This document shows positions 60,805 to 64,000 of a DNA stretch of 64,000 bases, piece after piece. The notes under the pieces were generated by a model. The model did not search any database and had not been told where the DNA came from. It saw nothing but the letters and a program-made list of their open reading frames with translations. Position 1 is the stretch's first letter. Each line of letters opens with the position of its first letter. The translations under genes were made by a program, and so were the position numbers. Source of the DNA: Setophaga petechia (lineage: Eukaryota; Chordata; Aves; Passeriformes; Parulidae); the NCBI GenBank assembly GCA_024362935.1, contig JANCRA010000025.1, positions 8,458,936-8,522,935 of the forward strand, read 5' to 3'.

Positions 60805-63800
60805 GCAGGAGCTTGTGCCCACCATGTGGAGTGGAAAGCAGTATCAGCAGTCACCTAACTCAGTGTGCTTACAGCTTAAGATACATGACACAGAATGTGA
60901 GTGGAGATAAATGCTACTGATACATGTAACTTTTTATCTGTGTGTTTTTCAATATTTTAAATGTGATAAATGCCAGCCACAACAGCTTTCAACATTCTGG
61001 CCCCCAGTAATTTATGGAGCTCTTGTAGCCATCACATCAGAAAAGGGATTCAGACATAGCACTGGTGAGTTCACTGTGCATGGCAAAAGTGCCTGAGATA
61101 GGGTAGAACAGCTACATTTCTTTTCCAGCTCCAGCATCATTAACCTCCAAGCTCTTTAGGAGAGCGGGTGATTGTCCCTGAGTCTCCAGCAAACCCTGAA
61201 ACATGAGAGACACAAGGTCACAAATATCTTGGCCAGATTGTCAGTTCCCTATTGCCCTGACATTTATTTACCAATTCTCACTCTGGCTGTACAAACAGGG
61301 CAGGTTATGTGCTCACTGGCTAATGACTGATCTCCAATTAGGGTTTATAAAGATAAAGGCCTACTTAGACCAGTAGTACACCACAAGATGTTTATTTGAT
61401 GTCGGCGCATTTTCAAACATTCAGCCGCCAGTAATTATGCAATAAAAAAAGAATGTGTTACTCTGAACTGCCACACCTGAAGTAGTGTTTTTACAGCTGT
61501 GCTCCCACTTCTTTCGCTTTGGGGATCTGAGTGCATTTTCTCACGTTGTTCTGTAAATCTTACTCTGATAGATGATAGATAGATAGATAGATAGATACTT
61601 TTTTCACTCTTTTTATCTTAGTTATTTCTTCTGTAGTGCTATCTGTGCAAGGAAGCAATTCTGCATTCCCAGTGATCATGGACACCCCTCCATACCCCAC
61701 CTGCATTTTACCCTGCTCCTGCCAAAATCAATCCTCTCCTACACATTCATTCACACCTATACATGAAAGAAAGCAACACACCTACTAGGAAAAGAATTTA
61801 ATACAGGACTAATAATTTCTGTTTATTCTGTATCTCACCAGTGAACTGAGACTCCCTCCATCTATTTTGAAGCACAGAAAGCTGCAGGAGAAGGTCAGTT
61901 TGATTAAATGCCATAGAGATTTAAGCATTTAAGCACATGGCCCACATTTAAAGCAGTATCAGTCTGTTATAGTCAGCACCAAAAGCTACAGTTATTCTGA
62001 GTTTCTGCTTGTCAGTAAACCCAAAAATGAAGCACACAGCCACCTGCACTTTGTATGCATAACGTTTACAGCTTCAAGGTTACGTTTATCTGCCTCCTCA
62101 GTCTTAATATCCCACACATAACAACCTGGAAGCCCAGCATAACCTCAGCTTCTGCGGGCTCTCTGTGGATGGAATTAGCCACTCTAATTTCTCCCAGATG
62201 CCAGCGTTGTTAAACAACAAGCTGACCTAAGCTCCTTTTCCCTGTGTGAACAGTAAGCGTTGTACTCAGCTGCCCTCAATTCCTCCCCCCTGCACCACCT
62301 CAGCCTGGGGATGAGAGGAAGGGGCATTAACCTGCTCTAAATCCAGACTACACCGAGCAGCCACCACTCTGGATTTAGAGTTAACTGACTTTTAGAGAAA
62401 TTATTGGATGGTGTGGGACACGGATTTCTAGGGATTTAAAACAGGCTGCAGAACCTTATCGAGAGAATAATAGAAGGTGAAGTTTTGGTTTATGACAATT
62501 TGCCCTATGGGATTCTCCAGGAATGATGTTTGGTGGATGTAACAGTGACCAAACCCAAAGGGTTAGGAAAATGCTAATGAAATCTGCAGTTAATACCAGC
62601 TTGGGAAAATAAAGAGATACCAAAGACAGCAACTACAGGAGAAGCAACTTAGAGGGAACAGAAGCAACAGAATATCATGCTGTAGAAGATGTGACATATG
62701 TGACATAAATACATGTAAACACACATAGACACATGAGGATGAATCAAAGTTAATTTAAAATATTTTAGTTTATTTTTAATGAAGCCAGAAGAAAATATCC
62801 GGTCTTCTCTTGGCTTCTATTTGCTTTCTTTGCCCATGGAAGATTATTTGGTAAATAAATGTAGAAATACAGCTCCATTCTCAAATTGGTATATGTGGAT
62901 CTTGATACAGGCACTGAGTTACCCATGTGCATTGAAACATCACAGCTACTGCCAGCACACTTTTCCCTTACTGAAAAAAAATCTCACAAATATAAAGGAG
63001 AGAAAGAAAAAAGAGACAAGCAATCTTTAAAAGATTATTTAAATTAGGATATACTGCTAATAAGGTCTTTATGGAGAGTCAAAAATTTTTTAAAGTATTC
63101 CTTTTATATAAAATATTTTAAGCTTCCTGAACTTCCTTTTAGATGGAAAAGTGTAATATCAGTATCTTTTACAGAGCATTGTGAAGGGACTCTTACTTTA
63201 CGAAAGTCTTTTGTTGCATTTTGAGATTGTGGAGTAAAAGGCATTCTATTTTAAGCACAGTGTACTTACTGTCACTTGACTTTCATGTCCTGCTTTCCTG
63301 ACTGACAGGTAAAGCTGCTCCTTTGGAAGCAAGACTGTAGTCTGAGGAAGCACTAGAAGACTAAACACACTGGATTTAAAATTCTGCGTTCCCTTATTGT
63401 GCTTTGTTGAAGAATGCTTTTGAAATGAAAACAAACAGCTCCCCAAGCCCAGTGATAAATTCAGTAGGGAATCTGTTTCTTCCTCTAATGTGGCACTTGT
63501 TTTTCATGCCCATTACTTTCCCCTCCACTTCTTTCCCCAGTTTCTCTTTTCCTCCAGCTATTCAAAGAGCAATCTCTCCATAAACACCAGTTCTGTTATG
63601 CTCATTCACCACAGTGATCCACAGGATATTAAAGAGAACAGAGTTTTACCTTCTCCCCAATGTAGTGATTCCAGTGGATTGGGGATCTGACTGGCCGTGA
63701 ATCTGTCAGATTTCCCTTTTGCCATCCTCCAGTTGGCTGTAACTGAACCTTTCTTTACTATGTTATATGCAAATCCAGACTACATACTCTCCTTTACTAA

Positions 63801-64000
63801 CAGTTCCTATCCCCTCTGCTTTGGCCTCTAAAGACAATTACTGCATCATACTGCTATTAGTGATCTCTAAATTAAATCAGCTGATGAATGACGTAACACT
63901 TGGAATGCCCATAGCACACAGTAGGATTTGGAAACCAGTACTTAACATGTGCCAAGCATTCCTGACTCTTGCAATAGAGAAACCTACTCAAACACATTAT
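60805..64000. other. Intergenic sequence downstream of MYBPC1
   Basis: A (GATA)n microsatellite lies at about 61570-61597. I see no exon of the gene expected next in vertebrate synteny (CHPT1), no RNA gene and no clear transposon. Short open frames are unsupported. Confidence 0.6.

Noticed and set aside
60805..64000. First exons of the next gene (CHPT1 in conserved vertebrate synteny)
   Set aside because: No CpG-rich promoter, no recognisable coding segment and no matching splice structure seen.

Overview
The window is vertebrate nuclear DNA, very probably from a passerine bird. It is AT-rich with long introns. It carries CR1 LINE 3' fragments and several solo-LTR-like blocks whose ends (TGTCACAG...GGTCACA) resemble LTRs I recall as common in songbirds. 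Almost the whole window is one gene on the + strand: MYBPC1, slow skeletal myosin-binding protein C. I reconstructed it exon by exon from AG/GT boundaries, codon phase and the remembered family sequence. Most entries in a naive six-frame translation are intronic noise.

Layout. 1-8423 is intron (or 5' region) upstream of the first recognisable exon; the start codon is not in the window. 8424-20414 holds a run of very small exons (33, 42, 33, 36, 36, 48 and 105 bp), all entering and leaving in phase 1, which encode the variable Pro/Glu/Ser-rich N-terminus. 20310-21568 encodes Ig domain C1. 22486-27820 encodes the M-motif with its tri-helix bundle. 30662-38798 encodes Ig domains C2-C5. 39331-40280 encodes Fn3 domain C6. 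41219-45913 encodes Fn3 C7, with a 54-bp cassette exon at 44596. 46397-48443 is Ig C8, 49019-51585 is Fn3 C9 and 53038-54264 is Ig C10. The reading from the first exon to the end of C10 is 3528 nt (1176 codons) with every junction in phase. The protein is a thick-filament accessory protein: C-terminal domains anchor it to myosin and titin, while the N-terminus, C1 and M-motif reach actin and myosin heads.

The 3' end offers alternative tails: a 59-bp exon at 56543, a short exon at 58058 giving a compact ...VTQ-stop ending, and a terminal exon at 60008 with poly(A) signals at 60706 and 60799. From about 60.8 kb to the end I see only intergenic sequence.

The least ordinary feature is a 1.47-kb minisatellite at 27838-29306. 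It begins 18 nt after the donor of the tri-helix exon. It has about 52 units of 25-29 bp, and nearly every unit contains CATTCCT, the core of the M-CAT (TEAD-binding) element of muscle genes. Other points of interest are the phase-1 cassette N-terminus, several LTR insertions very close to splice acceptors, and sharp base-composition changes between neighbouring exons.
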